From assembly GCF_024722375.1 (NCBI RefSeq), contig NZ_CP102734.1:505346-569345 (forward strand): DNA of 64,000 nt. The letters run 5' to 3'. Source of the DNA: Mycoplasma iguanae (lineage in GTDB: Bacteria > Bacillota_I > Bacilli_A > Mycoplasmatales > Metamycoplasmataceae). The notes beneath the pieces were generated by a model. The model was not told where the DNA came from, made no database searches, and worked only from the letters and a program-made list of their open reading frames with translations. The stretch's first letter is position 1. Every line of letters starts with the position of its first letter. Below, piece by piece: positions 21,733 through 32,000 of this stretch. A program made the translations under genes and the position numbers.

Positions 21733-22533
21733 ATGAAACTTTTTGAAAATAAAATCACTTTTTTAACTGAATATGAAGCGGAAGTTGTAAATTTTATCAA
21801 TCAAAAGCCTAGTGATTTTATTAACTATTCTATTAATAGAATAGCATCTGAATGCATGGTATCTACAGGAGTAATTTCTCGCCTATATAACAAATTGGGT
21901 TTTAATTCTTTAAGAGATTTGCAATTTTTTGTTCACTATCAACTTTTAAGTAATAACTATATTAATGAAAATAGTGAACAAAAAACTATCAAAAAATTTG
22001 CCTCAGAAATTAGCAATTCTTATATTTATACATTTAATAAAATAATTGAAAATATTAATAACAATATTTTTGAAACTATTATTCAAAAAATATTAAATAC
22101 CAAACAAATTTATATTTTTGGTTCAAGACAAAGCTATACTTCTTGTCAACTACTAAGTAAAAAAATGCAACAAATTAATATTTTTGCAATTTTTGAAAAA
22201 AGTTTTCCCCAATTGATTCATAAAATTAAAAATTTAAATTCTGAAGCTTTATTTATTATTTTTTCTCATTCTGGAAATTCTAAAGAAATTGATTTTTTAA
22301 TTAATTCATTACAAAGTAAAAAATACGATTTTATTATTATTACTGGTAATTTTGATAAATTTTCTTATCATGAATTTGTAATTTCTTATGAATTAAATGA
22401 CATTTGAATTAATGATGCAATGAATTCATTAATTTCACATCATTTTATTATTGATCTTATTGTTGAGTATATTAAAAAGCGAAAAAATATTCATGAAAAT
22501 GATGAATTATTGAAAATTTGAAATAAATTATAA
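21733..22533 (+). CDS. RpiR/MurR-family transcriptional regulator
   Basis: 266 residues from ATG 21733 (an in-frame ATG at 21715 would add six). The N-terminal HTH_6 domain includes INRIASECMVSTGVISRLYN and the C-terminal SIS sugar-phosphate-binding domain includes IYIFGSRQSYTSCQLLSKKM and LFIIFSHSGNSKEI, the Ser-rich phosphate loop. RpiR proteins sense sugar phosphates and control sugar catabolic genes. It lies 113 bases upstream of rbsK in the same direction but a strong terminator separates them, so it has its own transcript and most likely regulates the rbs operon. Three TGA codons are Trp. Confidence 0.88.
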
Positions 22534-22585
22534 AAGTAAAAAAATCACATAACTAAATTCAATCTATGTGATTTTTTTACTTTTT
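22533..22585 (+). terminator. Strong terminator between the RpiR gene and rbsK
   Basis: Long complementary arms (AAAGTAAAAAAATCACATA and its complement) with a loop of about 13 bases begin at the TAA of the regulator gene and are followed by T-rich sequence. Confidence 0.85.
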
Positions 22586-22646
22586 ATTTAATAATGCCTC
22601 AAAAAATAGAATAATGATTTTAGCACTATTATAAGGGGGTAAAAAA

Positions 22647-23564
22647 ATGAAAAAAATTTTAGTTGTTGGTTCAGTTAATGTTGATCTTGTGCTAAAAATT
22701 CGAAATTTTCCAAGACCAGGGGAAACGATTTATTCCGCTGGTAAAAAAATTTTTTTAGGTGGCAAAGGAATTAATCAAGCTATTGCTTTGAAAAAATTGG
22801 CCAATGATGTTACTTTCATTGGCAAAATAGGCAATGATCAAGAAAGTAATTTTGTACTAGAAGAAGCCAATAAATATCAGTTAAATTTAAATGATATTGT
22901 AAAAATTGAAGCAACCACTGGTATTGCTCATATTTCTGTTTTGGAAAATGGTGAAAATACTATTATTTTAGTTCCTGGAGCAAACCATAAATTTGATAAT
23001 GAAAATTATCAAAAATGAGAAGAAAAAATATCACAATATGATTTTTTATTAGTGCAATTAGAAGTGACAAATTCATTCGTTTTTGAATTAATCAAAATTG
23101 CTAATAAACTTCATAAAAAAATTATTTTAAATCCAGCTCCAGCTAAAAAAATTCCTTTAAATATTTTAGGATTATGTGATTTTATCATTCCTAATGAAAC
23201 AGAATTATCAACAATTTTTGATTTAGATCCAATTGCTAATGAACAAGAAATTGCAATAATTTTACAAAAATTTTATCAACAATATCCACAAACTACTTTT
23301 ATAGTTACTTTTGGAGCTAAAGGAGTTTATTATCTAGATCAAAATCAAAATTTAATTAATATTCCAGCTAAAAAAAATATAGATGTAGTGGATACAACAG
23401 GAGCAGGTGATAGTTTTATTGCAGCTTTTATTACTCAAATTATCAACAATAAAACAATTGAAGAAGCAATTGATTTTGGAATTTTAGCTTCTAGTATAAC
23501 CATCACTCGACAAGGGGCCGCTGTTTCTACACCTACCTTGGAGGAGGTAAAAAATAATGTTTAA
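22647..23564 (+). CDS. rbsK: Ribokinase
   Basis: RbsK phosphorylates D-ribose with ATP to ribose 5-phosphate in the cytoplasm. The 305-residue protein has the PfkB-family N-terminal signature (FLGGKGINQAIALKKL, about residues 36-51) and the C-terminal signature DTTGAGDSFIAAF with catalytic Asp in GAGD (about 252). LILNPAPAK-type and PNETELSTIF segments are also typical of ribokinases. A ribosome site AAGGGGGT precedes ATG 22647. One TGA codon is Trp. It is the first gene of a tightly coupled ribose operon; its stop overlaps the start of rbsD by eight bases. Confidence 0.95.
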
Positions 23565-23958
23565 AAATGCAAAACATTTACTTAATTCAAAATTAAATTC
23601 ACTAATTGCTCAATTAGGACATTTTGATGAGATTACCATTTCTGATGCAGGTTTACCAATTCCTAAAGATCCTTCAATTAAAGTTATTGATCTATCTTTA
23701 ATTGAAGGAATCCCTTCATTTCAAGATGTAGTTAATGCTATTGTCGAAAATTTAGCAATAGAAGAAATGATTTTTGCTTCAGAAATTAAAGAGTTTAATC
23801 CCAAAAATTACAATCAATTTGAAAAAACAGATATCAAAATAAGGTTTGTTAATCATGAAGAATTCAAACAAAGAACTCATCATTCAAAAGCTATTATTAG
23901 AACCGGTGAACAAACACCTTATGCCAATGTAATTTTAATTTGTGGAGTGAATTTTTAA
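23557..23958 (+). CDS. rbsD: D-ribose pyranase
   Basis: RbsD interconverts the beta-pyranose and beta-furanose forms of ribose, making the furanose that ribokinase uses. The 133-residue length is typical. LIAQLGHFDEITISDAGLPI (about residues 16-35) contains the catalytic His of LGHxD and the conserved DAGLP. The C-terminal TGEQTPYANVILICGV matches the family's RTGExTPYANxIL motif. It overlaps rbsK by eight bases, with its ribosome site GGAGGT inside rbsK, and its TAA overlaps the ATG of rbsA by one base, so the three are translationally coupled. Confidence 0.95.
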   Translation: MFKNAKHLLNSKLNSLIAQLGHFDEITISDAGLPIPKDPSIKVIDLSLIEGIPSFQDVVNAIVENLAIEEMIFASEIKEFNPKNYNQFEKTDIKIRFVNHEEFKQRTHHSKAIIRTGEQTPYANVILICGVNF

Positions 23959-25463
23959 TGCAGGCTATTTTAGAAGTTAAAAATATTAAAAAGAGCTTTG
24001 CAAAATCAATAGCTCTTAAAAATGCAGAAATACGAGCTTATCCAGGAAAAGTTAATGTTCTTATGGGCGAAAATGGAGCAGGTAAATCAACAATAATGAA
24101 CATAATTTCAGGTAATTTAAAACCAGAAAGTGGAGAAATTTTTTTTGAAGGCCAAAAAATTAATGTTTTTAATCTTAAAAAATCTCAAAAATTAGGGATT
24201 GCTATTGTTCATCAGGAAATTAAATTAGTTGATACTTTAACTGTTGCAGAAAATATTTTTCTAGGAAGAGAAATTAAATATAAATCAGGAATAATCAATT
24301 ATTCACAAATGAATTTATTAGCTCAAGAAATTATTGATCAATTAGATGCATCTATTAATGTAAAAACTAAGGCAAAAAATTTGTCAATTGCTCAAAAACA
24401 GCTAGTAGAAATTTCAAAAGCTTTATCTCAAAAAAATAAAGTGTTAATTTTCGATGAACCAACTTCTTCAATTGGGGTTAAAGAAACTAAAAATTTATTC
24501 AAAATTATTGAAAAATTAAAAAAACAAAATATTGCAATTTTATATATCACTCATCGAATGGAAGAACTAGCAAAAATTGCGGATTTTGTCACAATTTTTC
24601 GTGATGGAGAATTTATCATTGAAGAAAAATATCAAAAAATTAGTGATGAAAAAATTGTGGAATTAATGGTGGGAAGAAAATTAGAGAACTTTTTACCAAC
24701 CAAAAAAACTATTGAAAAAAAACGAACTTTAATTAAAGTAGAAAATATTTACAATCAATATGTAAAAAATATTAATTTTGAAATTAAAAGTGGAGAAATT
24801 TTATGTTTTGCAGGATTAGTAGGTGCAAAAAGAACTGAATTATTTAAATCACTTTTAGGTTTTTACAAAATTGATTCAGGCAATATTTATTTAAATAATA
24901 AGAAGATTATTTTTAATCATCCTGCTAATGCAATTAAAAATAAAATCTACTATGTGTCTGAAGATCGTAAAAATGAAGGTTTATTTTTAGATAAATCAAT
25001 AAGTTTTAATAATTCAATTTCTTCTATTAATTTTGTCAGTTATTTTAAAGGTCTTTTAATAAATTTACAAAAAGAAAAAGCAGTTAGTGAAGCAATCAGC
25101 TTTAAATTAAAAATAAAAATGAATTCTGTAAAACAATTTGTCAAAAATTTATCTGGAGGAAATCAACAAAAAGTTTCCATTGCTAAAGCTTTACTCACAG
25201 AACCTAATATTATTATTTTTGATGAGCCTACAAGAGGAGTAGATGTAGGCGCTAGAAAAGAAATTTATGAAATTATTAATCAATTAAAAAATGATAATAA
25301 AGCAATAGTAATTATTTCATCTGATTTAGCTGAAGTAATTGCAATGTATGATCGACTTATTGTTATGAATCAAGGACAGATAATTATTGACACTTACCAA
25401 AAATTAAATCAACAACAAATTATGAATTATGCACTTAATTTTAAAGGAGGTAAAAATGATTAA
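23958..25463 (+). CDS. rbsA: Ribose ABC transporter, ATP-binding protein
   Basis: 501 residues with two ABC ATPase domains, as usual for sugar importers of the RbsA/MglA group. First domain: Walker A GENGAGKST, signature LSIAQKQLVEISKAL, Walker B LIFDEPTSSIG. Second domain: the Walker A is degenerate (GLVGAKRTELFKS), the signature is LSGGNQQKVSIAKAL, and Walker B is IIFDEPTRGVDVGA. A degenerate second P-loop is normal in this family. ATG 23958 overlaps the rbsD stop in TAATG and has GGAG upstream, so an upstream in-frame GTG at 23940 is unlikely. Energises import of ribose or a related sugar or nucleoside. Confidence 0.94.
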   Translation: MQAILEVKNIKKSFAKSIALKNAEIRAYPGKVNVLMGENGAGKSTIMNIISGNLKPESGEIFFEGQKINVFNLKKSQKLGIAIVHQEIKLVDTLTVAENIFLGREIKYKSGIINYSQMNLLAQEIIDQLDASINVKTKAKNLSIAQKQLVEISKALSQKNKVLIFDEPTSSIGVKETKNLFKIIEKLKKQNIAILYITHRMEELAKIADFVTIFRDGEFIIEEKYQKISDEKIVELMVGRKLENFLPTKKTIEKKRTLIKVENIYNQYVKNINFEIKSGEILCFAGLVGAKRTELFKSLLGFYKIDSGNIYLNNKKIIFNHPANAIKNKIYYVSEDRKNEGLFLDKSISFNNSISSINFVSYFKGLLINLQKEKAVSEAISFKLKIKMNSVKQFVKNLSGGNQQKVSIAKALLTEPNIIIFDEPTRGVDVGARKEIYEIINQLKNDNKAIVIISSDLAEVIAMYDRLIVMNQGQIIIDTYQKLNQQQIMNYALNFKGGKND

Positions 25464-27171
25464 AAAAATTGAATATTATAATAATTTAATTAATAAGATT
25501 CCCCAACAAAATAATTTACAAATTCAACAATTAAAACATGAAAATCATTTAATTATTGAAAAATGTTTAGATAAAGTTTTAAAAAAATCAATATTTTATC
25601 AAGACAAAAATAATTATTTGCAAAATAAAATTAATAAATATCAAGATGATATTTTAAATTTAAAATCTCAAAAAATTCTTAATCCACAATTGAATTTTGA
25701 CAACAAAATGCAAAAATTGAATTTCATAATTGAAAAATTAGAAACAAAACTGACACAACAAAAAAATACTTTAAATCTTCGGCTTGAAGCTTATAGTAAG
25801 AAAATAAAATTTCAAATTGAAGAATTTAAAAAGAATAATCAAATTGAAGAAAGAAAACTTCAAGAAAAAATTGATTCAAAAAATCAAAAATTTTTTGAAT
25901 CTCAAAATCAAAAATTTTCAGATTATCGCAATCAACTAATTAAAATTGAAAATCAATATCAATTAGAAAGTAAAAAAATTGCAAGCGAAAATAATCAAAA
26001 AATTAATAATTTAAATTCATCTAATGAAGTTATATATCAAAAACAGTTACAGTTATTAGATTTAGAACTTCATCAATCACTAAAAAGTTTGGAAACAAAA
26101 TATTCTAAATTACAAAAAAAGATTTATCAAAAAATTAAAGTATTTAATTTTTTGAATAATTTTAAGAATTCACTTTTTTATCAAAAAGCAGATAAAACTG
26201 TATATGAATGAATTTTCCGCAATAAATTAATTTTTTTAATCTTAATTTTTGCTATAGTTGTTGGTTCAATTTATCCGAGATTCTTTCATTACGAAAATTG
26301 ATTAAGTAATATTTTGCAACAAAACATTGCTATTGGTTTTCTATCTTTGGGAATGACTTTTATTATTTTAACTGGATCTATCGATCTATCGGTAGGTTCA
26401 ACCATGGCTTTATCGGGCGGATTAACTTTATATCTTTATTCCAATAATGGCATCGCTTTAGGATGAGCAATTATTTTGGGTCTTTTAATTGCTCTAGCTT
26501 TAAGTGGAATTATGGGTTTTTTAAGTTCTTATGGAAAGTTACAATCTTTTATTGTAACTTTAGTAGGTTTATTAGTTTTTCGTGGGATCTTAAATACAAT
26601 TTTAGCAGGTTCACCAGTAACTGTCAGAGATAGCGCTTTTATTAATTATTTAGGTAATGGTTATATTGGTGAAGTTGGTGCCATTGTTATAATATTTGTA
26701 ATTGTAACTTTGATTTTAATCTTTATTTTAAAATGAACTAAATTGGGTCGTTATGTTTATGCAACAGGATCAAATAAAAATGCTGCTAAAGCTTCAGGAA
26801 TTAAAACTAAATTAATTATTACTTTAGTTTTTATTATTTCTGGCTTAATGATTTATTTTGGAACTTTAGCTTATATCGGTAATGTACGTTCAATTGAACC
26901 TCAAACAGCAAATGGTTATGAATTATCAGCTATTGCAGCAGTTGTTTTAGGTGGAACTTCTCTAACAGGTGGTAAGGGAAGTATTGGGAAAACTATTATT
27001 GGTTGATTATTGATTAGCATTTTAAATAATGCTTTAGTTTTTTTAAGAGTTGATAGTAATATGCAACTTGTATTTAGGGGAATAATAATTTTATTGGCTG
27101 TTTTATTTGATAAACAATTTAACTTTGTTGCTCAATCAAAAAATCTTTTAGTAAAGATCAGAGGTTATTAA
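25456..27171 (+). CDS. rbsC: Ribose ABC transporter permease with long N-terminal coiled-coil extension
   Basis: 571 residues, against about 320 for typical RbsC. Residues 1 to about 250 are hydrophilic, rich in Lys, Gln, Asn and Ile/Leu in heptad spacing (for example KLETKLTQQKNTLNLRLEAY and SLKSLETKYSKLQKKIYQ), and predict a long coiled coil. The permease proper starts at about 253 (IFRNKLIFLILIFAIVVGS) and carries the family signature ILTGSIDLSVGSTMALSGG and AIAAVVLGGTSLTGGKGSI. Start ATG 25456 has a perfect AAAGGAGG and overlaps rbsA by eight bases. Five TGA codons are Trp. The frame runs unbroken across the junction, so this is a true fusion. Confidence 0.92.
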
Positions 27172-27172
27172 C

Positions 27173-28174
27173 ATGTCTTTAAAATTTGTGAAATTATGAA
27201 ATAAAATTAAAAAAAGTAGCTTATTTGTAATTTTTAGCTTAGGAGTTTTAACAGCAATTATTGCTGGCATAGCAGTCGCTAATCGCAATCAACCTAAAGA
27301 AGTTATTTCTTTAATTTTATCTACAAAAAACAATCCTTTTTTTAATGAAATTGAAACTGCAGTTGTAAATGAATTTGATAAACAAAATCAATATGATCTT
27401 CAAATTTTTGATTCTGAAAATGATGATAATAAACAAGTCGAAAATATTCGTAATGCTGTAGCTTTAGGCTCTAAAGCCTTAATTATTAATGTCGTCAATT
27501 CTTCAACTGCTTGAGATGGCGGATTATCTGATGTTGCAAAAAGAAATATTCCAATTTTTGCAATTGATCGAAATATAACAGCTCCTTTGGGAAAAATTAC
27601 GCAAACAATTGCTTCTAATAATGTTCAAGGAGCTAAGGATATTGCAGAGTGATTTTTAAAAAAATATCCTCAAGCTGGAGTTGATAATATTTTTCACCTA
27701 GGTGGAGTTCAAGGTTCTCAAGCTGCTCAAGATCGTGAAAAAGGTTTTAAAGAAGGCTTCCGGAAAGATTATTTAATTTCTGAAGTAGCTGACTTTTCTC
27801 GTTCAGTGGGTCTAGCAAAAACTAATGATATTTTACAATCTCGTGGAGAAGAATTTAAAATAATCTTTGCAGATAACGATGAAATGGCTATTGGGGCAAT
27901 TGAGGCGATTGAAGCGAGAAATTTCCATGCAGTTAATACGACTCCTTATGATATTGCTAAAGGTAAATATTATGTTCTAGGTTTTGATGGGACTAGTGAT
28001 GCTTTAAAATTAATCAAAGAAAATAAAATGGTAGCAACTGTAATTCAACAACCTGCTTTAATGGGACAAATTGCAGCTCAAAGTACCTTTAAAGTTTTAA
28101 AAGGCGAAACAGTAGAATCTATTCATGACGCTCAAACTATTGTAGTATCTAGTGATAATATTGATCAATTTTAA
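27173..28174 (+). CDS. rbsB: Ribose ABC transporter, substrate-binding protein
   Basis: 333 residues, periplasmic-binding-protein type I fold of the ribose/galactose group. Residues 17-35 form one hydrophobic segment (LFVIFSLGVLTAIIAGIAVA) without a lipobox cysteine, so it is probably membrane-anchored by an uncleaved signal. VISLILSTKNNPFFNEIETA, IPIFAIDRN, HLGGVQGSQAAQDREKGF, FADNDEMAIGAIEA and YVLGFDGTSDA match the conserved ligand-binding stations of RbsB. The ATG follows rbsC by one base. It closes the operon and is followed by a terminator. Confidence 0.93.
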
Positions 28175-28232
28175 AAAATGAGTCAATATATTAACAAATT
28201 AAAGCTGAAATAATTAAATATTCACAAAAAAT

Positions 28233-28262
28233 AAAAATCTTGTTTTTCAACAAGATTTTTTT
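28233..28262 (+). terminator. Terminator of the rbs operon
   Basis: Arms AAAAATCTTGTT and AACAAGATTTTT with a four-base loop lie 59 bases after the rbsB stop. Sequence around it is shared with the hairpin at the left repeat copy and it also faces the minus-strand tRNA-Arg. Confidence 0.85.
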
Positions 28263-28277
28263 AATCATTTCATGATA

Positions 28278-28354
28278 TGGCGCACCCGGAAGGAATCGAA
28301 CCCTCAACCTTTTGGGCCGTAACCAAACACTCTGTCCAATTGAGCTACGAGCGC
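28278..28354 (-). tRNA. tRNA-Arg (anticodon ACG), copy 2
   Basis: 77 bases with encoded CCA. It differs from copy 1 at two positions: one in the acceptor (giving a G-U pair at position 3-70) and one in the T-loop (TTCGATT). Both changes keep the fold, so it is probably functional. Anticodon loop TTACGGC is unchanged. Confidence 0.88.
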
Positions 28355-28357
28355 ATA

Positions 28358-28434
28358 TGAGAACACGAACAAAAGATTAAAAACGGAAATTATGGTATTA
28401 CAGGCCCATGCTTTCGCTGTTTGATAATGATGCT
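28358..28434 (-). pseudogene. Decayed tRNA-Cys copy
   Basis: Aligned with the intact tRNA-Cys at 19984-20058, this segment keeps pieces such as CCCATGC-TTTCGC but has lost the CCA (now TCA), the T-arm pairing, the GCA anticodon context and much of the acceptor stem. It is the duplicate left to drift next to tRNA-Arg copy 2. Confidence 0.8.
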
Positions 28435-28459
28435 CTTTTAGGATTTAAAAGCTTTGAAA

Positions 28460-29275
28460 TTATGAAATATTTTGGGGAAATTCTTTTGATAAAATTTTGG
28501 CAACACCGCCATTTTTTCTATTTGGCCCTACTTCATGAGCAATCTTTTTAAATTTTTTAATTGAATTTTTCATAGAAATCAATTTTCCCATATGACCTAT
28601 AACTGTTGAATCATTCATAGAATCACCTATATGGATCGTTTCTTTGGGATCAATTTTTAAATATTTTTTAGCAACAAAAGCATTAGCTAAACCTTTAGTG
28701 GCATTTTTATCAGTTACTTCAATTGCTCAATTACGACCAACAATTTTAACCGTAATACCATTAAAATTGTTTTCTAAATATTTGGCAAATTTTTTAATTT
28801 TAATTTTTGAAAAACCAATAATTAAAAGTTTATTTACACCATTTAAAGGAATTTTGGCATTTGCGAATTTTTCAGGTATTAGATGAGAAAACTTAGAAAT
28901 TAAATAAGTTTTAGTTTTATTACCGTAAATTTCATTTGTAGAATTGATAGAAAAAGTTAATTTTCATTCTTCAACTTTTTGAGCAATAGCTTTAACTAAA
29001 TCATTATCTAAAACTATATTTCTTAAATAGTTGAAATCTTTATCAATAATTACTGATCCATTTTGACAAACTGCATAATTAATTCCTAATAATTGAATAA
29101 TTTTCTTTGTCTGATCATTCAAAGATCGTCCTGTAGAAATTACCACAGGAAATTTTTCTTTAATTCGATGAATTGCTTCAATATTTTTGTTACTAATTCT
29201 AGCATAATGTCAAAAACCACGATCTAGTAGGGTACCATCAAGATCAATAAAAACAGCTTTTGGTTGTAATTTCAT
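28460..29275 (-). CDS. Cof-type HAD-superfamily hydrolase
   Basis: 271 residues. Motif I VFIDLDGTLLDRG (nucleophile Asp near residue 11), motif II VVISTGRS, and motif IV THIGDSMNDSTVIGHMG with the Asp pair for magnesium. The cap is the type IIB of the Cof/YidA group, which dephosphorylates sugar phosphates, nucleotides or cofactors; the actual substrate cannot be read from sequence. Its 3' end lies inside the duplicated tRNA segment and a scrap of a second copy of that end lies at 20105-20150. Two TGA codons are Trp. Short 3' spacing suggests read-through toward the tRNAs on the minus strand. Confidence 0.9.
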
Positions 29276-29343
29276 AGACTTAATTATAATAAAAAAGTTA
29301 TAAAAAATAACTATATTTGTGTCTTATTACATAATAAAAATAA

Positions 29344-29378
29344 AAAAACCTATAACAAGTTATTGCATATAGGTTTTT
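29344..29378 (-). terminator. Terminator of trxA
   Basis: Arms AAAAACCTATA and TATAGGTTTTT lie 12 bases after the trxA stop, followed on the minus strand by a T-run. Confidence 0.85.
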
Positions 29379-29389
29379 GAATAATTTGC

Positions 29390-29695
29390 TTATACACTTT
29401 TTAGAACTTCTAAAATTTTGTCTTTAGGTGCGTATCCTACAAATTTATTAACTGGTTCACCATCTTTGAAAATAAAAGTTGTTGGAGTTCCTTGAACTTG
29501 CATTTCAATTGCAAATTCACGGTCTTTATCAATATCTACTTTGTAAATATCGACGTTTAATTCTTTAGAAATTTCTTCTAAAACAGGACCAAGCATTTTA
29601 CATGGTCCACATCACAGAGCATGGAAATTTAATAAAACTAAACCTTTAGACATTTTTTCATTAGTTAAGTCACTTTTAACTATATCGTATACCAT
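29390..29695 (-). CDS. trxA: Thioredoxin
   Basis: A 101-residue thioredoxin, the small disulfide reductase that serves ribonucleotide reductase and repair of oxidised proteins. The redox motif is WCGPCKMLGPVLEEI, with the cis-proline loop in VQGTPTTFIFKDGE and the C-terminal VGYAPKDKILEVL. The Trp before CGPC is encoded by TGA. The start is ATG 29695, giving the usual length. It is monocistronic with its own terminator, between the HAD gene and the divergent cardiolipin synthase. Confidence 0.95.
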
Positions 29696-29882
29696 AATTT
29701 AATTCTCCATTTCATATAAATAAGATAATGAATAAATAATAATACAAAAAATAAAAAAACATTAAAAAATTAGAAAAAAAGTTGTTTTTTTGCATTTTTT
29801 TAATTTTATTTGCTTTTTTAATGATGTATTAAATGTTAAAAAACCTATATTTAATTAAAAGAATGTAAAATTATAATTAATA

Positions 29883-31385
29883 ATGAAAAGAAAAAACATA
29901 TTTTTAAGTTATGTACATAATATTTTATCTGTGTTAATTTTATTTGGTTTATTTATTTCAATTATGCTTTTAATAAAATTTCGCATTTATTACATTACTA
30001 TACTTATTTTAATAATATATGTTATATCAGTATCAACAAATCTTTTTATTTTTATGCAAAAGCGTCATAATGAAGCTAAATTATCTTGATTAATTACTTT
30101 GAGTTTGCTTCCTATAATCGGTCATTTTTTGTTTTTTTTATTAGGATTAAAATACAAAAATGTTTTATCTAAGGAAAAATATTATCATAGCTATAATAAA
30201 TTGTTTCAGCCTGATGAAGATGCCAAAAATGTTCTTTTAGAAAAAGAAGATCGTTTTTCTAAAGGTGTTAAACATCTGACACAAAGAAAGTTTAAAAATG
30301 CAGATTTTTCCATTATTAATCATGGTGAAGAATACTTTCAAAAATTATTCCAATATTTAAAAAAAGCAGAAAAATTTATTCATATTGAAATATACATCAT
30401 TAAACGTGGTGAAATTTGAGAAGAATTAAAAACTATTTTAATTAATAAAGCTAAACAAGGTGTGGAAATAAGAATTATTGTTGATTCTTTTGGTCTGATG
30501 GATATTCCAAAAACAGATTTAATTTTATTGGAACAAAGTGGAATTCATTTATTAAAATATGGTGTCATTAATTTTCCATTTTTAAATTCAGGAGTTTTTT
30601 ATAGAACACATAAAAAATATTTTATTATTGATGGAAAAATACTTTTTTCTGGAGGAAATAACATTTCCGATGAATATGCTTGTTATCATCCAAAGTATGG
30701 TGATTGACAAGATGCTAATTTTTATGTACAAGGTGAATTTGTTAAACAATACTCCATTGCTTTTATAAATGGATGAAAACTCTTTTCTAATGAACAATTA
30801 TCATTAAAAAAATATGCGCCAATTTATTATTCGGAAAAAAATGATACTGTTGCAATGTTGTTAGAAGATGGCCCAATTACCGATGAAGCAACTTTAGAAG
30901 AATTTATTCTATTTATGATTAATAAATCACAAAATATAATTCGCTTTAGTACACCTTATTTTGTTCCTACCCAAAAAGTTTTAACAGCTTTAAAAAATGC
31001 TTTAATGTCAGGAATAAAAGTTGAAATCTATGTTCCGGGAATTTATGACAAAGCATATGTTAAAACTACAACTTTTTTTTATTTAAAAGAATTACAAAAA
31101 TACGGTTTAAAAATTTACTTTTTAAGAGAAAAGTTTTTACACTCTAAAATGGCTTCTTTTGATGATAAATATGCATACATTGGAACTTTAAATATCGATG
31201 TTCGCTCTTTTTATTCACAATATGAGATAATTTCATTTGTAAAAGGTGAAGCTGTTAAACAAATTAACCAAACCTTTTGAAATTATAAAAATGCTTCATT
31301 AACATGAGAACAAATGCCAAATACACATAAAAAATATACAGTGATATTCGTGTTTTTTGTTAAACTATTTAAGCCGCTATTGTAA
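29883..31385 (+). CDS. cls: Cardiolipin synthase
   Basis: 500 residues. Two transmembrane helices at the N-terminus (about residues 14-35 and 36-56) and a third near 70-88 anchor it in the membrane. Two HKD phospholipase-D motifs are visible: THKKYFIIDGKILFSGGNN (about 239) and HSKMASFDDKYAYIGTLN (about 420), which together form the active site joining two phosphatidylglycerol molecules into cardiolipin and glycerol. Several TGA codons are Trp. The product of pgsA, 3.4 kb downstream, leads to its substrate phosphatidylglycerol. The ATG lies close to a TATAAT-like box, so the transcript leader must be very short. Confidence 0.93.
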
Positions 31386-31469
31386 AGTATTAGATTCATT
31401 AAAGATTTAAATGGATTTAATAAACAATAAAGCTAAATCAATTAAATTAAAATACAATAAGGAGAAAAA

Positions 31470-31928
31470 ATGTATACAAAAATTGAGTTATTATTTCTGA
31501 AAAAATTAACTATTACTAGCATTGCTATTTGATTTATCAATATTTTTTTAATAATTGCTTTTATAGCGATTCAAGTTGCTATAGCAATGACAGCTATCAA
31601 TAACAATAAAATTAGTACTGACATATCTTTTGATATCAATTCAAAAAGCAGTTCATTTCTGTCAATAGGATGAAGTGGACTAACTATTTTTGTTGTTATC
31701 ATTATAATTTCTTTTATTAATTTTATTCTGACAATAATTATTTTAGTAAAATTATCAAATTTAAAAGTAATATATCCTTTTGATTTTAATACAGCTTGAA
31801 TTTTAATAATTATTGGTTTATTTACAGGAATTGCTGGAATTATTGGTAAATTCATAGCTTTAAGTAAAACTAACAATCTATTATCAAAAGTAGAAGAAGA
31901 ACCAAATTTAAATAATATTGAATTCTAA
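31470..31928 (+). CDS. Small membrane protein of unknown function
   Basis: 152 residues with an AAGGAG ribosome site seven bases before ATG 31470. Three hydrophobic stretches (about residues 17-42, 67-93 and 109-127) predict three transmembrane helices, with a Ser/Asn-rich outer loop between the first two and a short acidic tail. I recognise no family. It lies between cls and rnpB. Three TGA codons are Trp, and the composition is like that of its neighbours. Confidence 0.75.
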
Positions 31929-31991
31929 AGTTTTTAATAACTATCTTCAATAAAATAAATTATTTATTTTTATATAACAAAACTTTTTTGG

Positions 31992-31999
31992 TATAAAAT
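31992..31999 (+). promoter_or_regulatory. -10 box of rnpB
   Basis: TATAAAAT lies directly upstream of the first paired bases of the RNase P RNA, at the spacing expected for a -10 element. No clear -35 was seen. Confidence 0.5.
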
Positions 32000-32000
32000 A

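Larger units (their letters stand above)
28247..28525 (+). repeat. Direct repeat, right copy (HAD 3' end, ruined tRNA-Cys, tRNA-Arg, hairpin)
   Basis: Partner of 19871-20140, same orientation, about 8.37 kb away. Here the HAD gene is intact and tRNA-Cys is ruined, the reverse of the left copy. The two copies together bracket the lipoprotein, RpiR and rbs genes. Confidence 0.8.

Noticed and set aside
28358-28434. A second functional tRNA-Cys
   Set aside because: Stem pairing, CCA and anticodon context are lost; it is a decayed duplicate.
30588-30797. Minus-strand open frame of 69 codons inside cls
   Set aside because: It lies opposite conserved HKD-motif sequence of cls and has no start signals.
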